A stretch of DNA of 64,000 nt from Mesorhizobium sp. INR15 (GTDB taxonomy: Bacteria; Pseudomonadota; Alphaproteobacteria; Rhizobiales; Rhizobiaceae), in contig NZ_CP045496.1 in the NCBI RefSeq assembly GCF_015500075.1, forward strand, positions 4,784,001-4,848,000, in the 5' to 3' direction. A program made the position numbers and the translations under genes. The notes under the pieces were generated by a model, which was not told the DNA's origin, searched no databases, and was given only the letters and a program-made list of their open reading frames with translations. Position 1 is the first letter of the stretch. The number at the start of each line of letters is the position of its first letter. Positions 36,311-46,222 of the stretch are shown in pieces.

Positions 36311-37563
36311 ATGATGAAGCCCGCCAATGTCTCGTTGTCGGTAATGTCCTGATACTGGACGCCCTCGGCTTCGAAATTCGCCTTCAGCAGGTCGAAGTTG
36401 CGGCGGTCCTTGGTTTCGATGCCGATCAGCACCGAACCAAAATTACGCGCTGACTTCTTCAGATATTCGAAGCGGGCGATGTCGTCGTCCGGGCCCAGCA
36501 TGTCGAGGAAGTCGCGCAGCGCGCCTGGCCGTTGCGGGAAGCGGATGATGAAGTATTTCTTCAGCCCTTCGAAGCGCAGCGCTCTCTCCTTCACATCCGG
36601 CAGCCGTTCGAAGTCGAAATTGCCGCCGGAGACCACGGCGACGATGGTCTTGCCCCTGATATCCTTCTTCGAGAAATCCTTCAGCGCATCGATCGTCAGC
36701 GCACCCGCCGGTTCCAGCACGACACCCTCGATATTCAGCATCTCGATCATGGTCGCGCAAAGCCGGTTCTCGGGGATCAGCCGCACCGTGTCTGCAGCAA
36801 ACTCCTTGAGGTGTCGCAAAGGCTCGCGGCCGATCTCGGCCACCGCAGCGCCATCGACGAAATTGTCGACCTTGGCCAGCTTGAGCCGTTTCCCGGCGCC
36901 AAGGCTTTCGCGAAGGCTTGGCGCCCCCGCCGGCTCGCAGAACACGAAACGTGTTTCACGGCCCTGATCGGCGAAATAGTGCGTAACGCCGGCGGCCAGG
37001 CCGCCGCCGCCAACCGGCAGCATGATGATGTCGGGCATGCGCGCGCCGGGCATCTGGTCTGATATCTCGTAAGCCACGGTCGCCTGGCCCTCGATGATAT
37101 CCTTGTGGTCGAAGGGCGGCACCATATGGGCACCAGCCGTTTCGGTGAATTCGAAAGCGGCGCGGTAGCAGTCGTCGAAAAAGTCGCCAACCAGCCTGAT
37201 CTCGACGAATTCACCGCCAAACAGCCGCGTCTTGTCGATCTTCTGTTGCGGCGTCGTCACCGGCATGAACACCACGCCCTTCTTGCCGAAGTGGCGACAG
37301 ACGAAAGCAAAGCCCTGGGCATGATTGCCGGCGGAGGCGCAGACGAAAAGTTCGGCCTCGTTGCCGGCGGCAAGCGCCTTGCGGAAGAAGTTGAAGGCGC
37401 CCCTGATCTTGTAGGAGCGCACCGGCGACAGATCCTCACGCTTTAACAGAATGCGCGCACCGGTCTTCTTCGACAGGTAGTCGTTTTCCTGCAACGGTGT
37501 TTCCGGGAATATCTGGCGGATCGCGGCCGTGGCCGTGGCGACGCGTGTGGAGAAACTGTTCAT
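36307..37563 (-). CDS. ilvA: Threonine ammonia-lyase (threonine deaminase)
   Basis: IlvA converts threonine to 2-oxobutanoate, the first step of isoleucine synthesis. The 418-residue protein has the PLP lysine in VRSYKIRGAFNFF, the phosphate-binding loop LPVGGGGLAAGV, and a C-terminal ACT-like regulatory domain of about 90 residues (KKYFIIRFPQRPGALRDFLDMLGPDDDIARFEYLKKS). One ACT-like unit is shorter than the two of E. coli IlvA, a known variant. Feedback control by isoleucine is likely. The start is MNSFSTRVATAT. Confidence 0.93.
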   Translation of the reverse strand: MNSFSTRVATATAAIRQIFPETPLQENDYLSKKTGARILLKREDLSPVRSYKIRGAFNFFRKALAAGNEAELFVCASAGNHAQGFAFVCRHFGKKGVVFMPVTTPQQKIDKTRLFGGEFVEIRLVGDFFDDCYRAAFEFTETAGAHMVPPFDHKDIIEGQATVAYEISDQMPGARMPDIIMLPVGGGGLAAGVTHYFADQGRETRFVFCEPAGAPSLRESLGAGKRLKLAKVDNFVDGAAVAEIGREPLRHLKEFAADTVRLIPENRLCATMIEMLNIEGVVLEPAGALTIDALKDFSKKDIRGKTIVAVVSGGNFDFERLPDVKERALRFEGLKKYFIIRFPQRPGALRDFLDMLGPDDDIARFEYLKKSARNFGSVLIGIETKDRRNFDLLKANFEAEGVQYQDITDNETLAGFII

Positions 37564-37773
37564 CTGGAAATCACCTGACAGGGCATGACTTTGACAAAGC
37601 CTGTATCATTGATTGGGCCCGTCAGCGCTTGTTTGTTAGGAGCCTGGTTCGCCGCGGGTGTTCGGTCTCCGCCTATTGCATGTCTGGCTCGACGACGCCA
37701 TTGTCCAGCCAGCCATGCACCCCGGTGACGGGGAATTCGCGGAATCCTTGCAAGCACTTGGAGGCGTTTGTTC

Positions 37774-39177
37774 ATGCCTGTCGCTTCGGTTGACCTGAAA
37801 TCGATGAGCTTGCCACATTTTGGCGAGCCGACCGTAATGCCGTTGCTGGCCCGCGCCGCTTACGAAACGCGCATCGAGACGCTGTTGCTGCGAGGCGCGA
37901 AAGCTGGCTTCGATGTATTCGCCGTCTATGGCGACCGCGAACACGCGGCCAATGTCGCCTATCTCTCGGGCTATGACCCTCGTTTCGAGGAAACACTGCT
38001 GGTCATCGTTCCGGGCCGCCAGCCAAAACTTCTCGTTGGCAATGAGGGCTGGGGCTATGCCGAGATTTGCGCGGGGCCCTATGAGCGTATCCTCTACCAG
38101 ACGTTCTCGCTGCCGGCGCAGCCGCGTGACCGCTCGCAAGCGCTCCTGGATATTCTTGCCGACTGCGGCCTGAGGGCCGGCCAACGGATCGGCGCCATCG
38201 GCTGGAAGCCGTTTGGACCGGGCGATGCCGGTTTTGGCGAGACGGCATTGGACCTGCCCTCCTTCATCGCGGACACATTGCGGGCGCTTGCCGGCGACAA
38301 AGGCGCGGTGGTCAATGCAGCCAATCTCCTGATGAACCCCACCGACGGCCTGCGCGCCATCAACGAAGCCGACCAGTTGGCCTCGTTCGAATTCGCGGCC
38401 ACCTTCACCTCACAGGGGTTGCGCAATGTCTTGCAAGACATCGAACCCGGCATGACAGAATTGCAGGCGGCACGGCTGATGGGCATGAACGGCCTGCCGC
38501 TTGGCTGCCATCCGATGCTGTCGGCGGGAAAGCGGGCCGCCTATGGCTTGCCCAGCCCGCGCCTCGACATCATCAAGCGCGGCGATCCGGTGACCATGGC
38601 CTACGGCATCCACGGTGCACTCAATGCTCGCGCCGGGTTCCTGGTCGAAGCGGCATCCGAGCTCCCGCAAGCCATTGGCGACTATGTCGAAAGGCTGGTC
38701 GCTCCCTACTTCGCCGCCGTTGTCGACTGGTATGAGACGATCGGCATCGGCGTCACGGGCGGTGCCTTATGGAAGGCGGTGCATGACCGGATCGGCGATC
38801 CGTTCTTTGGTGTCACGCTCAATCCCGGCCACCTCGTCCATATCGACGAATGGATGCATTCACCGGTGTTTTCCGGCTCGGACATCAAGCTCAGATCGGG
38901 GATGGCGCTGCAGGTCGACATCATTCCAGCGACCGGCACCGACTACTTCACCAGCAACATCGAGGACGGTATCGCATTGGCCGACGAACCGCTGCGTCAC
39001 GAGATCGCGGCACTTTACCCGGAAGCCTGGAGCCGCATCGAGGCACGCCGCGCTTTCATGACGGACGTGCTCGGAATTCGCCTCAGGCCGGAAGTGCTGC
39101 CCTTCTCCAACATTCCAGCATTTCTTCCCTCATTTTGGCTTTCGCGCAACAGTGCGATGGCTGTCGCACGGCGCTGA
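37774..39177 (+). CDS. M24-family metallopeptidase (Xaa-Pro peptidase-like)
   Basis: This 467-residue protein has a creatinase-like N-terminal domain (AGFDVFAVYGDREHAANVAYLSGYDPRFEETLLVI) and a pita-bread C-terminal domain from about 190 (MTELQAARLMGMNGL, GVTLNPGHLVHIDEWMHSPVFSG, LQVDIIPATG). The canonical five metal ligands of aminopeptidase P are only partly recognisable, so catalytic status is uncertain. The ATG has GGAGG nine bases before it; an in-frame TTG two codons earlier is too close. It is divergent from ilvA. Confidence 0.82.
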   Translation: MPVASVDLKSMSLPHFGEPTVMPLLARAAYETRIETLLLRGAKAGFDVFAVYGDREHAANVAYLSGYDPRFEETLLVIVPGRQPKLLVGNEGWGYAEICAGPYERILYQTFSLPAQPRDRSQALLDILADCGLRAGQRIGAIGWKPFGPGDAGFGETALDLPSFIADTLRALAGDKGAVVNAANLLMNPTDGLRAINEADQLASFEFAATFTSQGLRNVLQDIEPGMTELQAARLMGMNGLPLGCHPMLSAGKRAAYGLPSPRLDIIKRGDPVTMAYGIHGALNARAGFLVEAASELPQAIGDYVERLVAPYFAAVVDWYETIGIGVTGGALWKAVHDRIGDPFFGVTLNPGHLVHIDEWMHSPVFSGSDIKLRSGMALQVDIIPATGTDYFTSNIEDGIALADEPLRHEIAALYPEAWSRIEARRAFMTDVLGIRLRPEVLPFSNIPAFLPSFWLSRNSAMAVARR

Positions 39178-39297
39178 CCACATTTCGGCTGGACACGACT
39201 TAGTTCCGCCGCACTCTCCCTGTCCGGGAGGTGTCGCGGGGGTGGCTAGGCCTTTTTGGCGATGGATGGGCCTTTAGGCCGGAGTGGAATTTCAGAC

Positions 39298-40371
39298 GTG
39301 CCTTTGAAGAAGATTTTTACAGTCGTCCTCGCCTTGCTCGTCGCCGGTTGTGCGGGCCCGCAAACCCAGGAACTGCTCGGCAGCGCCGTCGTCGCGACAC
39401 CGGTCACGGAGATTGCCGGCAACCACAGCATCTTCATCGCCACGACGCGCAAGAAATCCGACGATCCCAACAAGGTTTTCGACGGTGAGCGTTCGGCCAC
39501 GCTGAACTACGCGCGCGTCAATGTTACCGTTCCAGGGCTTCACAAGACGGGCCAGATCGAGCGGCGATCGCGCGGCAAGTCCGATGACCCGTCCAAGTAT
39601 TTCATGGCCTCGGAGGTTGTCGGCTACGACACCCAGCCGAAGTTCTCCAGTGCGCTCAACGCGGACATCGCGGCGCGCGGCGGCCGCGTCATGGTTTTCG
39701 TGCACGGCTACAACACCGGATTCGACGACGCGGTCTACCGCGTTACCCAGATCGTCCATGATTCAGGCTATCCAGGCACCCCCGTCCTGTTCTCATGGGC
39801 ATCGGGCGCCCGCACGACCGATTATGTCTACGACAAGGAAAGCGCCAGCGTTGCCCGCGATCAGCTGGAAGTGACGTTGAGGATGCTGGCACAGTCGGGC
39901 GCAAGGCGCATCGACATCGTCGCGCATTCGCTCGGAACCTGGGTTACCATGGAGACGCTGCGCCAGCTCGCCATCACCGGCGACCGCGATCTCGGCGGCA
40001 AGCTTGGCGACGTGGTGCTGGCTTCGCCCGACATCGACGTCGACGTGTTCAAGAGCCAGATGCGCCGTTACGGCAAGCCCGACAAACCCTTCATCCTGCT
40101 ACTGTCCGACGACGATCGGGCGCTGAGGCTGTCCGGCCTGATCGCAGGCTCCCGGCCCCGCGTCGGCGATTACAAGGACGCCGCCGACCTCGCCTCTTAC
40201 GGCGTCACGGTTGTCGACCTCTCCAAGGTCAAGGGATCGGACAGTTTCAACCACACGAAATTCGCAGACAATCCCGCCCTGGTGAAGATGATCGGCCAGC
40301 GGCTGCGTGAAGATGACGGCTTTGCCAGCGACCGCGACGTGACCGACCGCATCAACCTGCTCGGGCAGTAG
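39298..40371 (+). CDS. DUF900-type alpha/beta hydrolase lipoprotein (first of a tandem pair)
   Basis: A 357-residue exported lipoprotein with signal peptide and lipobox (FTVVLALLVAGCAGPQ, Cys acylated). The hydrolase domain carries RVMVFVHGYNTGFDDAVYR, TPVLFSWASG, the nucleophile elbow IVAHSLGTW (Ser in A-H-S-L-G, replacing GxSxG) and a late Asp/His pair (FNHTKFADNP). The GTG start was chosen because it directly precedes the signal peptide; its ribosome site (GGAG, 13 bases away) is distant. The next gene is a close paralogue. Substrate unknown, location probably outer or inner membrane. Confidence 0.83.
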   Translation: MPLKKIFTVVLALLVAGCAGPQTQELLGSAVVATPVTEIAGNHSIFIATTRKKSDDPNKVFDGERSATLNYARVNVTVPGLHKTGQIERRSRGKSDDPSKYFMASEVVGYDTQPKFSSALNADIAARGGRVMVFVHGYNTGFDDAVYRVTQIVHDSGYPGTPVLFSWASGARTTDYVYDKESASVARDQLEVTLRMLAQSGARRIDIVAHSLGTWVTMETLRQLAITGDRDLGGKLGDVVLASPDIDVDVFKSQMRRYGKPDKPFILLLSDDDRALRLSGLIAGSRPRVGDYKDAADLASYGVTVVDLSKVKGSDSFNHTKFADNPALVKMIGQRLREDDGFASDRDVTDRINLLGQ

Positions 40372-40504
40372 GGGTGCGGTCCGTCGCCAGGCCTTGTTCA
40401 GGATTGCCGCACCATCGGCTCAGTTTGAACTGGACCGGGCTGAGCTCTGCCTCTATCCAGATAGGCAAGGGCGCGACGCGTTTGACGCGCCCACAGGAGC
40501 CTGT

Positions 40505-41665
40505 GTGACCGTGCGTTCGAACACTTTGCTTGTCGCTGCCATCGCGCTGCTGGTCGCAGGCTGCGCCGGGCAGAATACGCATGATCTCCTCAGCAAGACG
40601 ACGATCACCGCGCCGGCTTCGGACATCGCGGCCACGCACCAGATCTTTGTCGCCACCACGCGCCAGAAGGCGACAAAAGATCCGCGACAGGTGTTCGATG
40701 GCGATCGCTCGCTGACCACCAGCTACGCCCGCGTCGACGTCACCGTTCCGAAAAGCCATCAGGTCGGCGCCATCGAGCGCGCCAAAGGCTCAGCCAACAG
40801 CAATCCGGCCAAGGACTTCACGGCAAAGGACGTCGCCTTCTATGACGGCGCGCCACAATTCGCCAAGGCGGTGGGCGCGGATATCGCCATGCGTGGCGAC
40901 CGCGCGCTGGTCTTCGTGCACGGCTTCAACAATGGTTTTGATGACGGCATTTATCGCCTGACCCAGATCGCCCACGACACCAAATATCCCGGCACGCCGG
41001 TGCTGTTCTCCTGGGCTTCCAGTGCCAAGACGACCGGGTACCTCTACGACAGGGATAGCGCCACGGCGGCGCGCGACGACCTTGAGGCGACGTTGCGGAT
41101 GCTGGCCAAGACCAAGGTCAAAAGCATCGACATCATCGCCCATTCGATGGGAAACTGGTTGACGATGGAAGCGCTGCGCCAGCTTGCCATCACGGGCGAC
41201 CGGGATCTCGGTGGCAAGCTCGGCTATGTCATCCTCGCGTCACCGGATATCGATGTCGATGTGTTCAAGAAGCAGATGATCCGCTACGGCAAGCCGACCA
41301 AGCCTTTCGCCATCCTGCTTTCGGGCGACGATCGCGCCCTGAAACTCTCGTCGTTCATTTCGGGCGACAAGCCGCGCGTCGGAGACTATGGCAACGCCGC
41401 CGACCTGGCCAGCTATGGTGTATCGGTCGTCGATCTGACCAAGACCAAGGGCGGCGACCAGTTGAACCACGCCAAGTTCGCCGACAACCCGTTCCTGGTG
41501 CAATTGCTTGGCGATCGGTTGCGCGCGCCGGCCGGCCTGGCATCGGATGAGGACACGCAGCCGATCGAAAATCTCGGCCAGGGACTCGGCAAGGCCGTCG
41601 GCTCAGTGGCGGAGATCGTCATCACCACGCCGTTCAAGGTGCTGACCATCGCTACCGGCGGATGA
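40505..41665 (+). CDS. DUF900-type alpha/beta hydrolase lipoprotein (second of a tandem pair)
   Basis: Paralogous to the preceding gene over almost its whole length (shared blocks: TPVLFSWAS, ALRQLAITGDRDLGGKLG, ASPDIDVDVFK, NHAKFADNP). It has its own lipobox (AIALLVAGCAGQ) and nucleophile elbow IIAHSMGNW, and ends with an extra tail of about 35 residues with a hydrophobic stretch (GKAVGSVAEIVITTPFKVLTIATGG) missing from the first copy. The GTG start lies 5 bases after AGGAG and before the signal peptide; a GTG two codons later is possible. The pair arose by tandem duplication. Confidence 0.85.
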   Translation: MTVRSNTLLVAAIALLVAGCAGQNTHDLLSKTTITAPASDIAATHQIFVATTRQKATKDPRQVFDGDRSLTTSYARVDVTVPKSHQVGAIERAKGSANSNPAKDFTAKDVAFYDGAPQFAKAVGADIAMRGDRALVFVHGFNNGFDDGIYRLTQIAHDTKYPGTPVLFSWASSAKTTGYLYDRDSATAARDDLEATLRMLAKTKVKSIDIIAHSMGNWLTMEALRQLAITGDRDLGGKLGYVILASPDIDVDVFKKQMIRYGKPTKPFAILLSGDDRALKLSSFISGDKPRVGDYGNAADLASYGVSVVDLTKTKGGDQLNHAKFADNPFLVQLLGDRLRAPAGLASDEDTQPIENLGQGLGKAVGSVAEIVITTPFKVLTIATGG

Positions 41666-41708
41666 GCGAGGAAGACGCCCAGACCGCGACTAGACGCACT
41701 TCGAGATT

Positions 41709-43526
41709 CTAGACGAACAGATCGACCTTCTGGAACGTCGTCACGTCGATCAGGCCGACATCGGAAATCCTGAGCTCGGGGATGACGACCAATGCCAGCA
41801 GCGAGTGCTGCATGTAGGCATTGTTCAGCGAACAGCCCATCTTGCGCATCGCCTCCGTGAGTTTCTCGGCCTTGGCGGCAACGATCTCCGCGCGCTCGTC
41901 CGACATCAGCCCGGCAATCGGCATTTCGACCAGTGCCAGTTCCTTGCCCTTGGAGAAGAGCACGACACCGCCGCCGACCTCGCCCAGCCGGTTTACCGCC
42001 AGCGCCATGTCTTCCTTGTTGGTGCCGACGCAGATGATGTGGTGGGCGTCATGCGCCACGCTGGATGCCATGGCACAGTCGCCGATATAGCCGAAGCCCG
42101 AGACGAAGGCATTGGTGACACCGCCTGTACCCCGGTGTCGTTCAACAAGCGCGATCTGGCAGACATCGTTGCGGCGATCCATGGCGACCAGTCCGTCCTC
42201 GACAGGCAGATCGGCCTCCAGCGCTCTTGTCGGCGCCTGATTTTCGATCACACCGATAACCCGGACCCGCACCTCATTGGCGCCTTTGGGCGCGGCAATG
42301 TCGAAGTCGACGGCCTTGAGCTTCTTGCCGAGCTTGACCGTATTCTTGGCGGTCTTCGGATAGTCATAGGCAGCAATATCGATCTCTAGCTTGCCACCCT
42401 TGGCCAGCCTGGCGCCGCGCGCATAGACCTCGTCGATGGTCATTTCGGCCAGGTCCGACACGATCAGGACATCGGCGAGCCGGCCCGGCGCGATTGAGCC
42501 GATCTCGCGTTCCAGCTTGAAGTGTTGGGCGGTGTTGATCGTTGCCATCTGGATTGCGGTGACCGGCTTCAGCCCTTGCTGAATGGCATGGCGCACCACG
42601 CGGTCCATATGGCCCTCATGGACCAGCGTGCCGGAATGACTATCGTCGGTGCACAGGATGAAGTTGCGCGGGTCGATGCCGCTTTCCGTCACCGCCTTGA
42701 TCTGCGTGGCGACGTCGTACCAGGCAGAGCCGAGCCGCAGCATCGCCTTCATGCCCTGGCGCACGCGCGCGATAGCATCCTCGGCGCGCGTGCCTTCATG
42801 GTCGTCTTCCGGTCCGCCGGCGACGTAGCCGTGGAATGGCAGGCCGAGATCGCGCGAGGCATAGTGCCCACCGACGGTCTTGCCGGATTTCACCGTGGCG
42901 GCGATCTCGCCAGACATGACCGGATCGTTCGCGGCAACGCCAGGGAAATTCATGACCTCGCCGAGCCCGATGATGTTTTCCCAGGTCATCGCCTCGGTGA
43001 CGTCGGCGACGGTCAGTTCCGCGCCAGCATGTTCGAGCCCCGGCGCCGAGGGCACGCAGGACGGCATCTGCACATGCACGTTGATCGGCATGGCAACGGC
43101 TTCATCATGCATCAGCCGGACACCCGGCAGGCCCAGCACATTGGCGATCTCGTGGGGATCGATGAACATCGAGGTAGTGCCATGCGGAATGACCGCGCGG
43201 CAGAACTCGGTCACCGTCACCATGCCGCTCTCGACATGCATATGCGCGTCACACAGGCCAGGCACCAGATAACGCCCGCCGGCATCGACCACCTTGGTGC
43301 CCTGTCCGATGGCGTGACTGGCATTTGGCCCGCAATAGGCGAAGCGGCCGCCGGCAATGGCGATATCGGTGCCCGCGATGATTTCACCGGAATGAACGTT
43401 CACCCAGCGGCCGTTGCGGATGACGAGATCGGCGGGCTTGCGGCCCATGGCGACATCGACGAGATGCGTCGCCATCTCCGTCCAGGGTTTGGGTTTGGCG
43501 GCGCTTTCGGCTTTGGCGGTCGGCAT
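41709..43526 (-). CDS. ade: Adenine deaminase
   Basis: The enzyme deaminates adenine to hypoxanthine in purine salvage. The 605-residue protein is an amidohydrolase-superfamily member with the metal-binding motif LCDAHMHVESGMV, TSMFIDPHEIANVLG, FILCTDDSHSG, and the C-terminal adenine deaminase domain (HDAHHIICVGTNKEDMALAVNRL). Length and order match the bacterial Ade family. The start MPTAKAESAAKPKPWTEMATHL has about 20 residues before the conserved region. A purine salvage phosphoribosyltransferase, gpt, is 17 kb away in the same window. Confidence 0.95.
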   Translation of the reverse strand: MPTAKAESAAKPKPWTEMATHLVDVAMGRKPADLVIRNGRWVNVHSGEIIAGTDIAIAGGRFAYCGPNASHAIGQGTKVVDAGGRYLVPGLCDAHMHVESGMVTVTEFCRAVIPHGTTSMFIDPHEIANVLGLPGVRLMHDEAVAMPINVHVQMPSCVPSAPGLEHAGAELTVADVTEAMTWENIIGLGEVMNFPGVAANDPVMSGEIAATVKSGKTVGGHYASRDLGLPFHGYVAGGPEDDHEGTRAEDAIARVRQGMKAMLRLGSAWYDVATQIKAVTESGIDPRNFILCTDDSHSGTLVHEGHMDRVVRHAIQQGLKPVTAIQMATINTAQHFKLEREIGSIAPGRLADVLIVSDLAEMTIDEVYARGARLAKGGKLEIDIAAYDYPKTAKNTVKLGKKLKAVDFDIAAPKGANEVRVRVIGVIENQAPTRALEADLPVEDGLVAMDRRNDVCQIALVERHRGTGGVTNAFVSGFGYIGDCAMASSVAHDAHHIICVGTNKEDMALAVNRLGEVGGGVVLFSKGKELALVEMPIAGLMSDERAEIVAAKAEKLTEAMRKMGCSLNNAYMQHSLLALVVIPELRISDVGLIDVTTFQKVDLFV

Positions 43527-43613
43527 TGGGCGATTCCTTCGGTTGCGGTCAGTGTCGCAAATGTCGGCGCGTGTAGCCAGAGGCGCGGGTCGGCGTGGTT
43601 GGCTGAAACGACC

Positions 43614-44378
43614 TCACAACGCCAGGTCGACGGCGACGCCGCGGTCCAGCAACGTCAAGCGCTCCGCGATGCCGAGCGCCTTGAAGGAAAGGGCAAGCTC
43701 GGTCTGCGTCTCGGTGAAGTGCTGCCAACCCTCATTGTGGATCGCGACGATCCGCGCCTGGGGGAAGGCATTGGCGGCCTCGATTGCGTCGTTGCTGTCC
43801 ATGGTCATGTGAAAGGCACCGCGTGGCCGCGCCGAACCGGTGAACAGGATTGCCACCTTGATGTCGAAACGCCGCGCCACCTCGGCAACACCGTCGAACC
43901 AGACCGTGTCGCCGGAGACATAGACGCTGGGACCGTCATCCCCATCGAGCGATATGACGAACCCGACAACATCGCCACTGATCGGTTCGATGCCATGCGG
44001 ACCATGCCGTGCAGGTGTGGCGGTGATGCGCAGACGTCGACCGCCATGCCCCGCGACATCCACGCCTTGCCAGGGAGCCAAACCTTCCGCCGAACCGCCC
44101 AGCCGGCTGGCCCCCACTTCCGTCGTCAGCACGCGACCGGCGCGCGGCAGGAAAGCGCGGCCTGAAAGATCAAGGTTGTCCAGGTGCTGGTCATGACTGA
44201 GCAAGACCACGTCGATCGGCGGCAGGTCGTCGGCACCGATGGCCGGACCCGACTGCTTGACCAGGCGCACGGCGCCCGCCTCATAGGCTTGGGGTACATC
44301 GAAGGTCGGATCCGTCAGAAAGCGAATTCCGGCGATCTCGATCAGCGCGGTCGGGCCGCCGATCAAGGTGATTGTCAT
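43614..44378 (-). CDS. MBL-fold metallo-hydrolase (UlaG-like)
   Basis: The 254-residue protein begins MTITLIGGPTALIEIAGIRFLTDPTFD and carries a modified metal motif LLSHDQHLDNLD (HxxHxDH variant), GHGGRR, RHGPHGIEP, and SGDTVWFDG. This resembles the UlaG-like MBL group, in which the second histidine position varies. The start was set at the conserved MTITL; the frame is open further upstream to 44561 but those residues look non-conserved and no good ribosome site was found. Substrate unknown. Confidence 0.82.
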   Translation of the reverse strand: MTITLIGGPTALIEIAGIRFLTDPTFDVPQAYEAGAVRLVKQSGPAIGADDLPPIDVVLLSHDQHLDNLDLSGRAFLPRAGRVLTTEVGASRLGGSAEGLAPWQGVDVAGHGGRRLRITATPARHGPHGIEPISGDVVGFVISLDGDDGPSVYVSGDTVWFDGVAEVARRFDIKVAILFTGSARPRGAFHMTMDSNDAIEAANAFPQARIVAIHNEGWQHFTETQTELALSFKALGIAERLTLLDRGVAVDLAL

Positions 44379-44582
44379 GCCGTCAGGCCCCGTTGCGTCC
44401 ACGATGAATATCCCTTTCACTGGCCACCCGCCGGGACTGATATCGGTGCGAGCGAATGAATAGCCAAGGGCCAGTTCTGCGGCAGCGATTGGTGATGCGC
44501 GCCAGACAGTGGCCGCCTGAGGTCGTTGACTTGGTGTCTGCAAAAGGTGTGGATTGCCCATCTGAACCGCGAGAGGGAAAGC

Positions 44583-45434
44583 ATGACCCGTTTCTGGAAA
44601 GCGCTCGCCTTGGCCACCCTGTTCCTGGTCTCCGCTGGCTCGGCATACGCGGAAGAGCGCTGGCTAACCCTGCCCGAGCCGGCGGCCATGCCCAAACCCG
44701 ATCAGACCGGCTACGCGCCCGTCAACGGTATCCAGATGTATTATGCCGTCTTCGGCGCGGGCGATCCGGTCCTGTTCATCCACGGCGGCCTCGGCCATGG
44801 GGATATCTGGGCCAGCCAGGTGGCGGCACTGTCCAAGACCCACAAGGTGATCATCGCCGACAGCCGGGGGCACGGCCGCTCAACACGCACCGATCAGCCC
44901 TTTGGCTACGATTTGATGGCTTCGGACTATCTGGCGCTGCTGGACTACCTCAAGATCGGCAAGACGGCACTTGTTGGCTGGAGTGACGGCGGCATCATCG
45001 GCATCGACATCGCACTGCATCACCCTGAGCGGCTGACCAGGCTGTATGCGCAGGCCGCCAACGTCACAACCGACGGTGTCGACCCCGGCGTTCTCGCCAA
45101 CAAGACCTTCGGCGCCTATATCGAGCGCTCCGGCCGCGATTACAAAAAGCTGTCGAAGACGCCCGACCAGTATGATGCCTTCGTCGGGCAAATCAGCCAG
45201 ATGTGGGCAAGCCAGCCGAACTGGAGCAAGGAAGACCTTTCAAAGATCACCACGCCGACGGCGATCGTCGCAGGCGATCATGACGAGGCGATCAAACGCG
45301 AACACACCGACTATATGGCTGCTTCCATCCCCGGTGCGAAGGAGATCATCCTGCCCAATGTCAGCCATTTCGCCGCACTTCAGGCACCCGACGAGTACAG
45401 TCAGTCGGTGCTTGGTTTCATCGACGCCAAGTAG
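44583..45434 (+). CDS. Exported alpha/beta hydrolase
   Basis: A 283-residue alpha/beta hydrolase with a clear signal peptide (FWKALALATLFLVSAGSAYAEE). The fold motifs are VLFIHGGLGHGDIW, IADSRGHGRS, nucleophile elbow ALVGWSDGGIIG (Ser), acid in VAGDHDEAI and catalytic His in LPNVSHFAALQ. Its export sets it apart from most cytoplasmic hydrolases; it would act in the periplasm or outside. The start follows GAGAGGG. Divergent from the MBL gene, with about 200 bp between the two starts. Confidence 0.9.
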   Translation: MTRFWKALALATLFLVSAGSAYAEERWLTLPEPAAMPKPDQTGYAPVNGIQMYYAVFGAGDPVLFIHGGLGHGDIWASQVAALSKTHKVIIADSRGHGRSTRTDQPFGYDLMASDYLALLDYLKIGKTALVGWSDGGIIGIDIALHHPERLTRLYAQAANVTTDGVDPGVLANKTFGAYIERSGRDYKKLSKTPDQYDAFVGQISQMWASQPNWSKEDLSKITTPTAIVAGDHDEAIKREHTDYMAASIPGAKEIILPNVSHFAALQAPDEYSQSVLGFIDAK

Positions 45435-45562
45435 AGTCAGCGCCCTTTTTTTAAACCACGTCAGATGATTGGAAATCGGCCCGGTCGAAATCTGATTCCG
45501 TTTTGATGCAAATCGGGTTAGTGTCCGCACAGGAGTTTTTGAATCGGCGTTCGAGGAGATCG

Positions 45563-46222
45563 ATGCGTCGCCTGGTGGTCGCAACTGCCGGTTTTCTTGC
45601 CGCTCTGGCCGTGCCTGCTTTCGCAGCCGACCCTGCGGCCACTCTTCCTATGACCGCACCCGGCTTCGATTGGACAGGCTACTATGCCGGCCTCCAGGCT
45701 GGATATGGCTGGGGCCAATCTGAAATTACCGGATTTGACGGCGGCCCATTCTCGGTCTCGCCTGATCTCAGCGGCGGCTTCATTGGCGGCCACGTCGCAG
45801 GCCTATGGCAGTTCGATCAAGCCGTGATCGGCGGCGAAGCCGATCTCAATTACGCCCGCATTGACGGCAACGCCGACCTGGGTGTCGGCAACCCGCTGGG
45901 TACCAAGATCAACTGGTTCGGGTCGGTCAACGCCAAGGCCGGCTTCTCCATGGACCGCATGCTGGTCTATGGCATTGGCGGCATTGCCTTTGCGGGAATC
46001 GAAACGTCGCAAGCTCCGAGTCTCGCGGAGACAAAGACGAGTGTCGGCTGGACCATTGGGGCCGGCGTCGATTACGCGCTGACCGACAAGTTCGTCGTCG
46101 GCGCCCAGTATCGCTACTATGATTTCGGCTCGGAGCATTTCGACACTCCGGACCCGTTTGTCGACCGCGATCAGAACGTGAAGCTGAACACCGTTGGCGT
46201 GAACCTGAGCTACAAGTTCTGA
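45563..46222 (+). CDS. Outer-membrane beta-barrel protein (Omp25/Omp31-like)
   Basis: This 219-residue protein has a signal peptide (LVVATAGFLAALAVPAFAADP), then GFDWTGYYAGLQAGYGWG, the signature of the Omp25/Omp31/RopB-type porin-like barrel, alternating strands such as GGFIGGHVAGLWQFDQAVIGGEADLNY and a C-terminal LNTVGVNLSYKF ending in Phe, as needed for BAM recognition. Such proteins are abundant envelope structural proteins in Rhizobiales. GAGGAG lies four bases before the ATG. Its last 13 bases overlap the convergent permease gene. Confidence 0.92.
   Translation: MRRLVVATAGFLAALAVPAFAADPAATLPMTAPGFDWTGYYAGLQAGYGWGQSEITGFDGGPFSVSPDLSGGFIGGHVAGLWQFDQAVIGGEADLNYARIDGNADLGVGNPLGTKINWFGSVNAKAGFSMDRMLVYGIGGIAFAGIETSQAPSLAETKTSVGWTIGAGVDYALTDKFVVGAQYRYYDFGSEHFDTPDPFVDRDQNVKLNTVGVNLSYKF

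Noticed and set aside
37564..37773. Remnant minus-strand coding sequence between ilvA and the M24 gene
   Set aside because: A short frame reading FREFPVTGVHGWLDNGVVEPDM looks protein-like but has no start, no family and no continuation.
42522..44165. Plus-strand open frame of 547 codons
   Set aside because: It is antisense to adenine deaminase and the MBL-fold gene; composition is that of a shadow frame.
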